A stretch of DNA of 64,000 nt from Rapidithrix thailandica. Lineage in GTDB: Bacteria > Bacteroidota > Bacteroidia > Cytophagales > Flammeovirgaceae. Position 1 is the first letter of the stretch; each line of letters opens with the position of its first letter. The DNA is taken from assembly GCF_039710355.1 (NCBI RefSeq), contig NZ_JBDKWZ010000004.1:62001-126000 (forward strand), read 5' to 3'. The notes under the pieces were generated by a model that was given only the letters and a program-made list of their open reading frames with translations, did no database searches and was not told the DNA's origin. The position numbers and the translations under genes were made by a program. Below, one piece after another: positions 42,061 to 49,914 of this stretch.

Positions 42061-42094
42061 GCAGCCTAAAGGATATATAATTTAGAACTGCTCT
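42061..42094 (-). repeat. Right inverted repeat of the toxin cassette
   Basis: This 34-base segment (GCAGCCTAAAGG ... GAACTGCTCT) is the reverse complement of 38034-38064 apart from three extra bases and one changed position. Both copies point inward. Confidence 0.8.
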
Positions 42095-42448
42095 GGTTGT
42101 CAACAGACATAAGGCAGCATCTTGTATGGGAAGAGTTTTTTGTAAAAAAAGTCGCAGATGTACTTATCTAAACAAAGCCGTATGAAGAGGAGAGTTGTGT
42201 TATAAATAGGTTGCCTACAGCTGGGTAGTAAAAGAGATTGATTATTGTGGCTTTACAAAAAGTTTATTGAAATGAAGCCCTGTTGTAATAAAAAAGAAGA
42301 TTTTTGAAAAAAATTTCTCCTTTTCCTGTTTTGTGAAGTTTATTTACACTGAATAAACCAAAGATCATTAAAAGCACGGTGTGGTGTTCATATACAAGTT
42401 CAAAAATGACGTTAGCCCACTAGAAGAAAGTTATTGAATTTAAAAACA
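42095..42448. other. Non-coding region before the porin gene
   Basis: No gene is seen in these 354 bases. They are AT-rich and hold one likely operator palindrome (42338-42358). Confidence 0.55.
42338..42358. promoter_or_regulatory. Palindrome upstream of the porin gene
   Basis: GTTTATT and AATAAAC are perfect inverted arms around the seven-base spacer TACACTG, about 90 bases before the porin start. It may be an operator; a chance AT-rich palindrome is possible. Confidence 0.35.
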
Positions 42449-43729
42449 ATGATGAACAGGAAATTTTACTACAGTTTACTTTTTGCACTTCCCTTATGGC
42501 TGGCTACTTTTTCTCAAGCCACAGCACAATTCACCCTTTCAGGGCAAATTCGCCCACGCTTTCAGTTTCGGAATGGCTTTAAGGATATGCCCGATTCGGG
42601 AGACAAGCCAGCTGCATTTATAGCACAGCGTACCCGTTTGAATGCAGACTATATTTACGATCAAAAGGTACAGGCGTATATCTCTATTCAGGATGTACGG
42701 GTATGGGGGGATCAGGATCAATTTGCCGATGTACCGAATATAGGCTTGTTTGAAGGTTGGGTAAAACTTAACTTGTGTGAGAAATTTGCTTTTAAATTCG
42801 GTCGTCAGCAATTGGTATACGATGATTCCCGGATTTTAGGGAGCTTGAATTGGCGTGAAGCCGGCCGTTCGCACGATGCGGCTCTTTTAATGTATACGGA
42901 TTCTACCTTTGAAGTACACGCAGGGGCAGCTCTTAACAACGATAAAGGTTCTGCTTTTCAGGTCCCGTATACCAGTGATTATTACAAAAGCATGCAGTTT
43001 CTCTGGTTGGCTAAAAAATTTGGAAACTTAAAACTTACCGGCTTGTTGGTGAACAACGGTCTGGAAAATGCCGATACAACGGTGAACTACTCCCAAACGT
43101 TGGGCGGAAACCTCTACTATAACACAAATAAAGTAAGCCTGCAAGCTACGTATTACCACCAGTTGGGTCGCAATCGGGATGACTATAAGGTGAATGCCAA
43201 TATGCTTTCCTTACAAGGAAAAGTGAAATTTACTCCTTCTTTGAATCTGACCATTGGAGCGGATATCATGTCGGGAACAGATGCCGATACCTATATGGAT
43301 GCGAACAATAACGAAACCAATACTTTTGATATCGTGTATGGAGCGCGGCATAAATTTTATGGTAGTATGGACTATTTTTATCTCGGGTTTACTCCGGTGA
43401 CCGGCTTACGGGATTTTTACTTCAAACCGGAATGGGTGCTCAATCCAAAATTCAGCCTATCTTCCCAAAACCACTTTTTTTACACTGCGGCTGATATGAA
43501 AAACCCACAGGATATTCATCAAGCCATTGATGCTTATCTAGGATATGAGTTAGACTTGATGTTTACCTGGAAGTTTAATAAGATCACCCGGATCAGAGGG
43601 GGGTATTCACAAATGTTTTCCGCTGAGTCGATGGAATTCGTGAAAGGCAAAGGGCAACATGGAGAAGTAGCGAATTGGGCTTGGTTGGAAGTTTCCGTTA
43701 CTCCGGTATTTTTCAAAAGCGATAAATAA
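42449..43729 (+). CDS. Alginate-export-type outer membrane porin
   Basis: This protein of about 426 residues has a signal peptide ending in FSQATAQ and then a sequence of alternating beta strands across its whole length. GQIRPRFQFRNGFKD at the start, GRQQLVYDDSRILGSLNWREAGRSHDA in the middle and a terminal strand ending in Phe (VTPVFFKSDK) match the alginate_exp (DUF1302-like) barrel family. It probably forms an 18-stranded outer-membrane channel for an oligosaccharide or other organic solute. The frame opens at a TTG 15 bases upstream, but the ATG at 42449 or 42452 is the likely start. It is a stand-alone gene. Confidence 0.82.
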   Translation: MMNRKFYYSLLFALPLWLATFSQATAQFTLSGQIRPRFQFRNGFKDMPDSGDKPAAFIAQRTRLNADYIYDQKVQAYISIQDVRVWGDQDQFADVPNIGLFEGWVKLNLCEKFAFKFGRQQLVYDDSRILGSLNWREAGRSHDAALLMYTDSTFEVHAGAALNNDKGSAFQVPYTSDYYKSMQFLWLAKKFGNLKLTGLLVNNGLENADTTVNYSQTLGGNLYYNTNKVSLQATYYHQLGRNRDDYKVNANMLSLQGKVKFTPSLNLTIGADIMSGTDADTYMDANNNETNTFDIVYGARHKFYGSMDYFYLGFTPVTGLRDFYFKPEWVLNPKFSLSSQNHFFYTAADMKNPQDIHQAIDAYLGYELDLMFTWKFNKITRIRGGYSQMFSAESMEFVKGKGQHGEVANWAWLEVSVTPVFFKSDK

Positions 43730-43958
43730 AATAGGGCATTTTGGGTCATTGTCAATTCTGTGTTTCAAGATTGACAACAACTGCGTTGAAAATAGCCTTC
43801 CGGTAAAGGTCATTTTTTATCAATTATATATGTCTGAAAAATGAGGTTTATGTTTTTTGTAAAACCTTTGAATGATGCTCCTTTTTAGTATTCAATAGGG
43901 GAATGACTTATTTTTTTATCTATACTGGGCACTATACTCCTAATTCAATTATCAGAAC

Positions 43959-45764
43959 ATGAAAAGTATTAAATCTAAATTTTTATTAATCACCAGTTTG
44001 GCGATTTTTATCTCGGTACTTTCTGTGAGTATTACGGGAATATATATGATTCGTAGAAGCTCGAAGAAAGACATTCAGGGCTATTACGAACGGGAAATGG
44101 AGCGCAGTAAGCTGAATTTAAAGCATTTGGTGGATGTGGTGTATGATGGCTTGGACTCACGCTTTAAAGAAATCGGGAACGAAGCCTACATTTTAAAACA
44201 CTATGGTAACATCTCTGACTCGTTAGCGGTGGTGGCAGAACTGCAAAAGCTGCTCAGAAAGGAATATTTGGATTTGGTTTCTAAAATTCGTTACGATAAC
44301 GGAGAAGGGTATTTCTGGATTACGGATAACCAATTGCCTTATCCTACCATGATCATGCATGCTGCCAAGCCTCAAAACAACGGGAGAGTGATGAGCGATC
44401 AGAAATACAATGTGGTCAAAGGAAAAGAAGGGAAAAACTTATACCAAGAACGGGTAGAAATATGTAAGGCCAACGGAGATGCTTTTGTCGAGTACATCAT
44501 GAATAAACCAGGTACCGATATTGTTGAAAATAAACTTTCCTATTCCCGTTTGTACCGCCCTTTGGGTTGGGTGATTTCTACAGGGATCTACACTGATTCA
44601 CTCCAAGATAACATGCGGGAAATTGAGGAACAGGTAAGTGAGCAGTTGAATCAAGTCATGTGGGTAATCCTTGTGTTGGCTTTGGTAATTACTGCATTGG
44701 GTATTGTCGTATCCTACCATTTCAGTGAGAAGATTACCCGGATATTATTTATGATCCGGGACAGAGCCAAAGACTTGGCTAAAGGAAGAACCGTGGAACT
44801 GATCTCTATCAACCGGAATGATGAATTGGGTGAAATTACCAATTCGATGAATGACTTGGTAAACAGCCTGAACGATTACATCGTCTTTTCCAAAGAAATC
44901 GGAAGTGGTAACCTTGATTATACCTTAAAAAATTGTGCGGATGATGCCGAGAACGTGTTGGGTATGGAACTTACCAAAATGCGGGACAACCTTAAAAAAG
45001 CCGATGAAGAAGAGAAAAGACGTAATTGGTCTATGCGGGGGATGGCTAGTTTTGTGGAAATATTAAGGAGTCAGACGCAAAATACGGAGGAATTATCCAA
45101 TACAGTCTTGACGAATTTGATCAAGTATATCAATGCCAACCAAGGAAGTTTATTCATCCTGTCCGAAGGAGAGTCAAAAGGGGAAGAGTATTTGGAGATG
45201 GCCGCTTGTTATGCTTACAACAAGAAAAAATACGTCCATAAGAGAATTTACCCGGGAGAGGGCTTGTTGGGGCAGGTTATTTTGGAAAAAGAGACGATTA
45301 ACCTGACCGAAATCCCGCAAAATTATGTGAATATCACCTCCGGACTGGGCGATGCGCCTCCGACAAACTTATTACTGGTGCCTCTGAAAGTAAATAATAA
45401 GGTAGAAGGAGCTATTGAAATTGCTTCCTTCCGTAAGTTTGCTCAATATGAAATAGAATTTATCGAACGCCTTGCGGAAAATATCGCTTCTACGATTTCC
45501 AGTGTGAAGGTGAATGAGCGTACCAAGCAATTGCTGGAAGCATCTCAACAACATACCGAAGAGATGCGGGCACAAGAAGAGGAGTTGAGACAGAATATGG
45601 AAGAATTAGTTGCTACCCAGGAAGAAATGTCGCGTAGACAAACGGAAGCGATAGAGTTGAAACAAACGCTGGAAGTGGAAACACAGGAATTGAAACAGGT
45701 CATTGATCAAAAGAACCAGGAGATTCAGCAACTGAAGATCGAAGTAGATGCCCTCAAAGGGTAA
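43959..45764 (+). CDS. Cache-HAMP-GAF sensor protein with C-terminal coiled coil
   Basis: This 601-residue membrane protein has a helix at about residues 7-30, a periplasmic single-Cache domain (about 35-220, with GYFWITDNQLPYPTMIMHA and PLGWVISTGIYTDSL), a second helix near 228-250 and a HAMP linker. A GAF domain (about 385-535) and a long coiled coil rich in Glu and Gln follow. There is no kinase, cyclase or methyl-accepting domain. The Cache domain would bind a small organic acid or similar ligand outside the cell. Output is probably by protein-protein contact through the coiled coil. Such proteins are frequent in Cytophagales. The gene is followed by a strong terminator. Confidence 0.85.
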   Translation: MKSIKSKFLLITSLAIFISVLSVSITGIYMIRRSSKKDIQGYYEREMERSKLNLKHLVDVVYDGLDSRFKEIGNEAYILKHYGNISDSLAVVAELQKLLRKEYLDLVSKIRYDNGEGYFWITDNQLPYPTMIMHAAKPQNNGRVMSDQKYNVVKGKEGKNLYQERVEICKANGDAFVEYIMNKPGTDIVENKLSYSRLYRPLGWVISTGIYTDSLQDNMREIEEQVSEQLNQVMWVILVLALVITALGIVVSYHFSEKITRILFMIRDRAKDLAKGRTVELISINRNDELGEITNSMNDLVNSLNDYIVFSKEIGSGNLDYTLKNCADDAENVLGMELTKMRDNLKKADEEEKRRNWSMRGMASFVEILRSQTQNTEELSNTVLTNLIKYINANQGSLFILSEGESKGEEYLEMAACYAYNKKKYVHKRIYPGEGLLGQVILEKETINLTEIPQNYVNITSGLGDAPPTNLLLVPLKVNNKVEGAIEIASFRKFAQYEIEFIERLAENIASTISSVKVNERTKQLLEASQQHTEEMRAQEEELRQNMEELVATQEEMSRRQTEAIELKQTLEVETQELKQVIDQKNQEIQQLKIEVDALKG

Positions 45765-45855
45765 ATGTACTTTTGAATTTGTGTTCATTCTATAATTGTA
45801 TTTAAATATAAAGTCCTTTTATTGATCAAGTTTCAATAAGAAGATTTGTTCGTAA

Positions 45856-45883
45856 AAACCAGCTGCACAGCAGCTGGTTTTTT
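45856..45883 (+). terminator. Strong terminator after the Cache-GAF gene
   Basis: Perfect 11-base arms AAACCAGCTGC and GCAGCTGGTTT around loop ACA, followed by Ts. Confidence 0.88.
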
Positions 45884-46001
45884 GCTATCCAAAAAATCCG
45901 GTTAAATGCTAAACAGTCGCTTGGTGATCCGGACGATCTTATCTTTTTTTGTAGGCGATGCTTCTCACTTCATAAAATTAACAGTCCAATAACAAATCTG
46001 T

Positions 46002-46033
46002 TTTGGAATATTCATTCCAAAGAAATACCTTTG
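46002..46033 (+). promoter_or_regulatory. tetR promoter with operator palindrome
   Basis: TTTGGAAT and ATTCCAAA (46002-46009 and 46014-46021) are perfect inverted arms around ATTC. TTTTG at 46001-46005 and TACCTTTG at 46026-46033 (20-base spacer) form a -33/-7 promoter, so the operator lies between the promoter boxes. The start codon is at 46038. This is the classical layout for autorepression. Confidence 0.75.
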
Positions 46034-46037
46034 CGCC

Positions 46038-46601
46038 ATGAGTAAACGGGCAGATATCATTACCGCAGCAGTCAAGTTGTTTGTGACTCAGGGGTTGCAA
46101 TCTACTCCCATGTGCGATTTGGCCAAAGAAGCCAGTACGGGGATGGGGACAATCTATAACTACTTCTGTAGTAAAGATATGCTTATCAATGAAGTATATC
46201 TGGATATTCAAAAACGGAAAAATGACTTTGTGTACAAGGATTTTGATCCCGATGCTCCTGTACGGATGCGGTTTAATCATTTGTATGGCAAATTGTTAGA
46301 ATATTATATCAATCATCCCGATCATTTTCGCTTTGTCGATTTTTATTCCTTGTGCCCGGTGATTACCGAAGAAACGCGGAAGAAAGTAAAAGATCTTCAT
46401 CATTATTATGGGGATATGTATTCGGATGGACAGCAGCAAGGGGTCATCAAATCCTTAGACCTCAAGGTATTGATAAGCTTTTCGGTAGGAGGTTGTTATG
46501 GGATTATTCGCACGATGCTTTTTGAAGGTTTTACTCAGATACAAACTCCATTAAACCTCGAACAACATTTGAATATCGCTTGGGATGCTGTAAAGGCATA
46601 A
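46038..46601 (+). CDS. TetR-family regulator of the RND efflux operon
   Basis: This 187-residue protein has a TetR N-terminal DNA-binding domain: ADIITAAVKLFVTQGLQS, then the recognition helix region MCDLAKEASTGMGTIYNYF. The C-terminal ligand-binding region is all helical. The same palindromic motif (GGAATnnATTC-like) lies in its own promoter at 46002-46021 and again right after its stop at 46621-46636, so autoregulation and control of the downstream genes are likely. The RND efflux operon starts about 550 bases downstream on the same strand. Ligand unknown. Confidence 0.88.
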   Translation: MSKRADIITAAVKLFVTQGLQSTPMCDLAKEASTGMGTIYNYFCSKDMLINEVYLDIQKRKNDFVYKDFDPDAPVRMRFNHLYGKLLEYYINHPDHFRFVDFYSLCPVITEETRKKVKDLHHYYGDMYSDGQQQGVIKSLDLKVLISFSVGGCYGIIRTMLFEGFTQIQTPLNLEQHLNIAWDAVKA

Positions 46602-46620
46602 AAACCGTCTCAAGTTTTGG

Positions 46621-46636
46621 AATGAATATTCATTCT
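46621..46636. promoter_or_regulatory. Second TetR-type operator (perfect 16-base palindrome)
   Basis: GAATGAATATTCATTC is a perfect palindrome with flanking TTG on the left, and shares GGAAT/ATTC halves with the operator in front of tetR. It lies 20 bases after the tetR stop and about 440 bases before the mapped RND promoter. Confidence 0.6.
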
Positions 46637-47059
46637 TGTCACTTCTCTCCAAAAACTGTGATTTTTCCGAAGCTTTATTTTGGGAAAATGAACTGATAAC
46701 TAACCATTGAATATCTCTAAAGAGAACTGAAATGTAACATATTTATACGGAAGATTTTTTGCTGTATGCAAGATCTGAAAAGGATATAAAACTTTGCATT
46801 GAGTGAATGGGTGGTGAAGGGTAATTACCGGAAGTAACCTGGGCAATATTATGCAATCATAGAGGGCTTTTGCTTGTCTATAAGGTGTTTTATGGCCTTT
46901 GTTAGTGATTTAGCCGCTTGATGTATTTGAGGGGGATGGATTTGCTATGCATAGTTTTTCCTGCTGAAAGTGGCTACCGGATAGTTGGAAGAATTAATTC
47001 TTTACTTTTTATAAATAAAATCTATGGCAAAATTGATAAATAATATAACAAGTAATTGC

Positions 47060-47088
47060 TTGTTTTATTTCCGACCTTACTAACTTTG
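47060..47088 (+). promoter_or_regulatory. Promoter of the RND efflux operon
   Basis: TTG at 47060-47062 and TAACTTTG at 47081-47088 are 18 bases apart, the Bacteroidota pattern, about 60 bases before the first gene. Confidence 0.7.
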
Positions 47089-47149
47089 TCAAAAGCTTAA
47101 GCATTTTTTTAAAAGAGTATCACAACCAAATTTGAAATAATAAGACCTG

Positions 47150-48529
47150 ATGACAAATCGAGAAAAACTATTCTACCATTACCTGACAGTTGCGTTTGTA
47201 GTAACTGTGTTAATGGGGGGATTCTCCACCCGGCTGTACGCACAGGAAGCGGGGGGGAATGTCTCAGAGAAAATTACCCTAGACCAGTGTATTACGTATG
47301 CCTTGGATAATCAACCGGTGTTGAAAAAAGCCAAATTAGGACAGGAAATCAGCGAAAAAGAGGTGAAAATCGCCCTATCAGGCTGGTTGCCTCAAGTGAA
47401 CGCTAACTTTGACCTTCAACATTTTTTGAAACAGCCAGTAACTTTGTTGCCGGATTTTACAGACCCTTCAGGCCCAAGGCAAGAGGTAACGATGGGGGTA
47501 AAGAATACTTCTACATTAGGAATTTCAGCCACCCAGATCTTGTATGGAAATGACGTGATGCTGGCCGGGAAAACGGCTAAGGACTACCGCTTGGAAGCGA
47601 GTCAACAAATTGAAAGTGTAAAAATCGATGTGGTGGTCAGTGTGAGCAAAGCGTATTATCAAGTGTTGATTACCCAACAGCGTTTGGAATTGTTGGACGA
47701 GAACATTCAGCGTTTGGAGAAAAATCTGCGTGATGCTCAAAGCCGTTATGAAAGCGGATTAGCGGATAATATTGATTATAAGCGGGCGACAATTGCTCTC
47801 AATAGTGCGAAGGTAGAAAAAATAACCGCTGTTGAATCCTTGAAAGTACAGTATGCAAGCTTGAAGCAACTGATGGGGTACCCTAGTGAACAATCCTTGG
47901 AAGTATCGATGGACGTAAATGCAATGGAAACGGCTGTGCCTTTGAAGGAAAATCAACAGACAACGGATTTCAGCAACCGGATTGAGTACAAGTTATTGCA
48001 GACGAATAAGCGTTTGGTCAATGCTTCGGTACAATATTATAACCGGGACTTTTTGCCAACCGTATCCGCCTTTGTTAATTACAACTGGGCCTACCAAAAC
48101 GATGAGTTTGCCAAATTGTACAACCGGAACTTTCCCAATTCAGTCGTTGGCTTGAAGGCAACAGTTCCTCTGTTTACTGGCCTCAGAAGATTGCGTAATG
48201 TTCAGAAGTCCAAATTGCAGTATATGCAGTTAGAGTCTGAAGAAGAGAATTTGGTCAACCAGATGAACACGGAACATGTACAAGCAATGGCGACTTACCG
48301 CAGTGCATTGGAGGCTTATCAAACTTCAAAAGAAAATTACGAGTTGGCCCAAGAAGTATATGAAACGGTACAGTTGCAATACAATCAGGGGATCAAAGCG
48401 TATTTGGAGGTGATTGTTTCCGAAACGGATTTGCGTAGCTCGCAGCTCAATTATTTGAATGCTTTGTTAAATGTGCTTTCCAGCAAATTGGACGTACAAA
48501 AAGCATTGGGAACCGTACCTGTTAGCTAA
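47150..48529 (+). CDS. TolC-family outer membrane efflux channel
   Basis: This 459-residue protein has a signal peptide (ending TRLYAQ at about residue 31) and the two OEP repeats of TolC-type channels: LDQCITYALDNQPVLKKA near the start and long amphipathic helices at about 160-230 and 370-440 (for example EVIVSETDLRSSQLNYLNALL). It forms the trimeric outer-membrane tunnel for the adaptor and pump encoded downstream, which are 103 and 127 bases apart on the same strand. The operon has its own promoter and lies behind a TetR gene. Confidence 0.92.
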   Translation: MTNREKLFYHYLTVAFVVTVLMGGFSTRLYAQEAGGNVSEKITLDQCITYALDNQPVLKKAKLGQEISEKEVKIALSGWLPQVNANFDLQHFLKQPVTLLPDFTDPSGPRQEVTMGVKNTSTLGISATQILYGNDVMLAGKTAKDYRLEASQQIESVKIDVVVSVSKAYYQVLITQQRLELLDENIQRLEKNLRDAQSRYESGLADNIDYKRATIALNSAKVEKITAVESLKVQYASLKQLMGYPSEQSLEVSMDVNAMETAVPLKENQQTTDFSNRIEYKLLQTNKRLVNASVQYYNRDFLPTVSAFVNYNWAYQNDEFAKLYNRNFPNSVVGLKATVPLFTGLRRLRNVQKSKLQYMQLESEEENLVNQMNTEHVQAMATYRSALEAYQTSKENYELAQEVYETVQLQYNQGIKAYLEVIVSETDLRSSQLNYLNALLNVLSSKLDVQKALGTVPVS

Positions 48530-48632
48530 AAATACCTGTGCAACTTGTTGGGTATCATTCATATAGAGTTTTCATGCAGTTCATCAATCTGAACAATTAC
48601 CAGAATACTTTTGCTCAACTACTTAATATATA

Positions 48633-49787
48633 ATGACCTTAAGAAATATCATGATTACAAGATTAAATAGTTTGGCAATCATCATTGCCAGCATCATTGG
48701 GATTGCATCTTGTGGCAACCCTACAGCGCAAAACCGGCCGGCTGCGTCTGCGGTACCTGTAAATGTACAAAAAGTAGCCAAGCAAAATGTTGTATACCAT
48801 AATGAGTATCCTGCTACCGTAGTTGCACTGAATGAAGTGGAATTGCGCAGTGAAGTGGGTGGATATATTACCGGTATTTCTTTTAAAGAGGGCCAAAAAG
48901 TGAAAAGGGGACAAAGGCTGTACACACTGGATCAAAGAAAATACACCGCAGCAAAAGCCCAGGCAGAAGCGAATTTGAAAGTAGCGAAAGCCAACTTGGA
49001 AAAAGCGCAAAAAGATGCCGACAGATATACGGCTTTGAGTGAAAAAGATGCGATTGCCAAACAGCAGTTGGACTATGCCTTGACGGAGTTGGACAATGCG
49101 AAATCCAGAGTGGCTGCGGCAGAAGCGGATTTGGTGACTGCGAATACCAACCTGAGATATTCGGTGATTACCGCGCCTTTTGACGGAACAATCGGAATTT
49201 CAAATGTACGTATCGGTACGTTTGTAAGCCTTGGCCAAACCTTGCTGAACACGATCTCTTCTGACAACCCTATGGGAGTGGATTTTGTCATTGATGAGAA
49301 AGAACTGAACAAATACCTTGCTTTAGAGCAAAGTGCGGATAATAAAGAAAAATCAGTGTTTACCATTGCCTTGCCGGATAAATCGCTTTACGGGGATGCC
49401 GGTGAAATCAGTGTGATTGACCGGGCAGTGGACCCTCAGACAGGAACGATTAAAATCCGTTTGGTTTTCCCGAACGCTCAACGCAAACTGAGAGCCGGAA
49501 TCAGTGCTACCGTACGGGTATTGAATGAGAATTCAGGAGAGCAGATTATGATCCCTTACAAAGCTGTGACCGAGCAAATGAGTGAGAATTTTGTCTTTGT
49601 AGAGGACAATGGGGTAGTGAAGCAAACCCGGATTGAACTGGGTAAGCGTATTCATGAAAAAGTGATTGTGAAGAGTGGTTTGCAAGTAGGGCAAAACATC
49701 GTGGTGGAGGGAATCCAGAAGTTGCGTGACGGTGTGCCTGTTCAAGCGGCATTTTTAGAAGCAGGTGAGAAAACCGCCCGGAAATAA
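48633..49787 (+). CDS. RND periplasmic adaptor (membrane fusion) lipoprotein
   Basis: This 384-residue protein has a lipoprotein signal (IASIIGIASCGN, lipobox Cys near residue 27), then a biotinyl-lipoyl-like half motif (VELRSEVGGYITGISFKEGQKV), a helical hairpin (about 105-170), the second lipoyl half, a beta-barrel and the membrane-proximal domain. It links the AcrB-type pump to the TolC channel. An alternative start at 48651 (MITRLNSLAI) gives a shorter signal peptide and cannot be excluded. Gene order (channel, adaptor, pump) is usual in Bacteroidota. Confidence 0.93.
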   Translation: MTLRNIMITRLNSLAIIIASIIGIASCGNPTAQNRPAASAVPVNVQKVAKQNVVYHNEYPATVVALNEVELRSEVGGYITGISFKEGQKVKRGQRLYTLDQRKYTAAKAQAEANLKVAKANLEKAQKDADRYTALSEKDAIAKQQLDYALTELDNAKSRVAAAEADLVTANTNLRYSVITAPFDGTIGISNVRIGTFVSLGQTLLNTISSDNPMGVDFVIDEKELNKYLALEQSADNKEKSVFTIALPDKSLYGDAGEISVIDRAVDPQTGTIKIRLVFPNAQRKLRAGISATVRVLNENSGEQIMIPYKAVTEQMSENFVFVEDNGVVKQTRIELGKRIHEKVIVKSGLQVGQNIVVEGIQKLRDGVPVQAAFLEAGEKTARK

Positions 49788-49914
49788 ACCGGACCTTTCC
49801 TGTTGTAATCATTCGGGCGATGCTCTCAGAGCATTGCCAGGGGAGTCTTTGCCTATTGCATACTCACCGCTTCCCAAATTAGTAAAGTAGAACATTTAAT
49901 CTGGAATAAATCGT

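Larger units (their letters stand above)
38034..42094. mobile_element. Inverted-repeat-bracketed toxin/immunity cassette (4,061 bp)
   Basis: The region between the two inverted repeats holds exactly one operon: a polymorphic toxin and two exported paralogues. It has its own promoter and carries no transposase or integrase. The repeats are of the length and placement expected for transposon-like ends, but I see no convincing target-site duplication outside them, so movement is a hypothesis. Confidence 0.45.
46602..47149. other. 548-base region between tetR and the RND operon
   Basis: Apart from the operator near its start and the promoter near its end I see no gene here. The middle part is AT-rich, with only short frames. 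Confidence 0.55.

Noticed and set aside
42338..42358. Palindrome before the porin as a third cassette end
   Set aside because: It does not match the 31-34 base inverted repeat of the toxin cassette and is better seen as an operator or a chance AT-rich palindrome.
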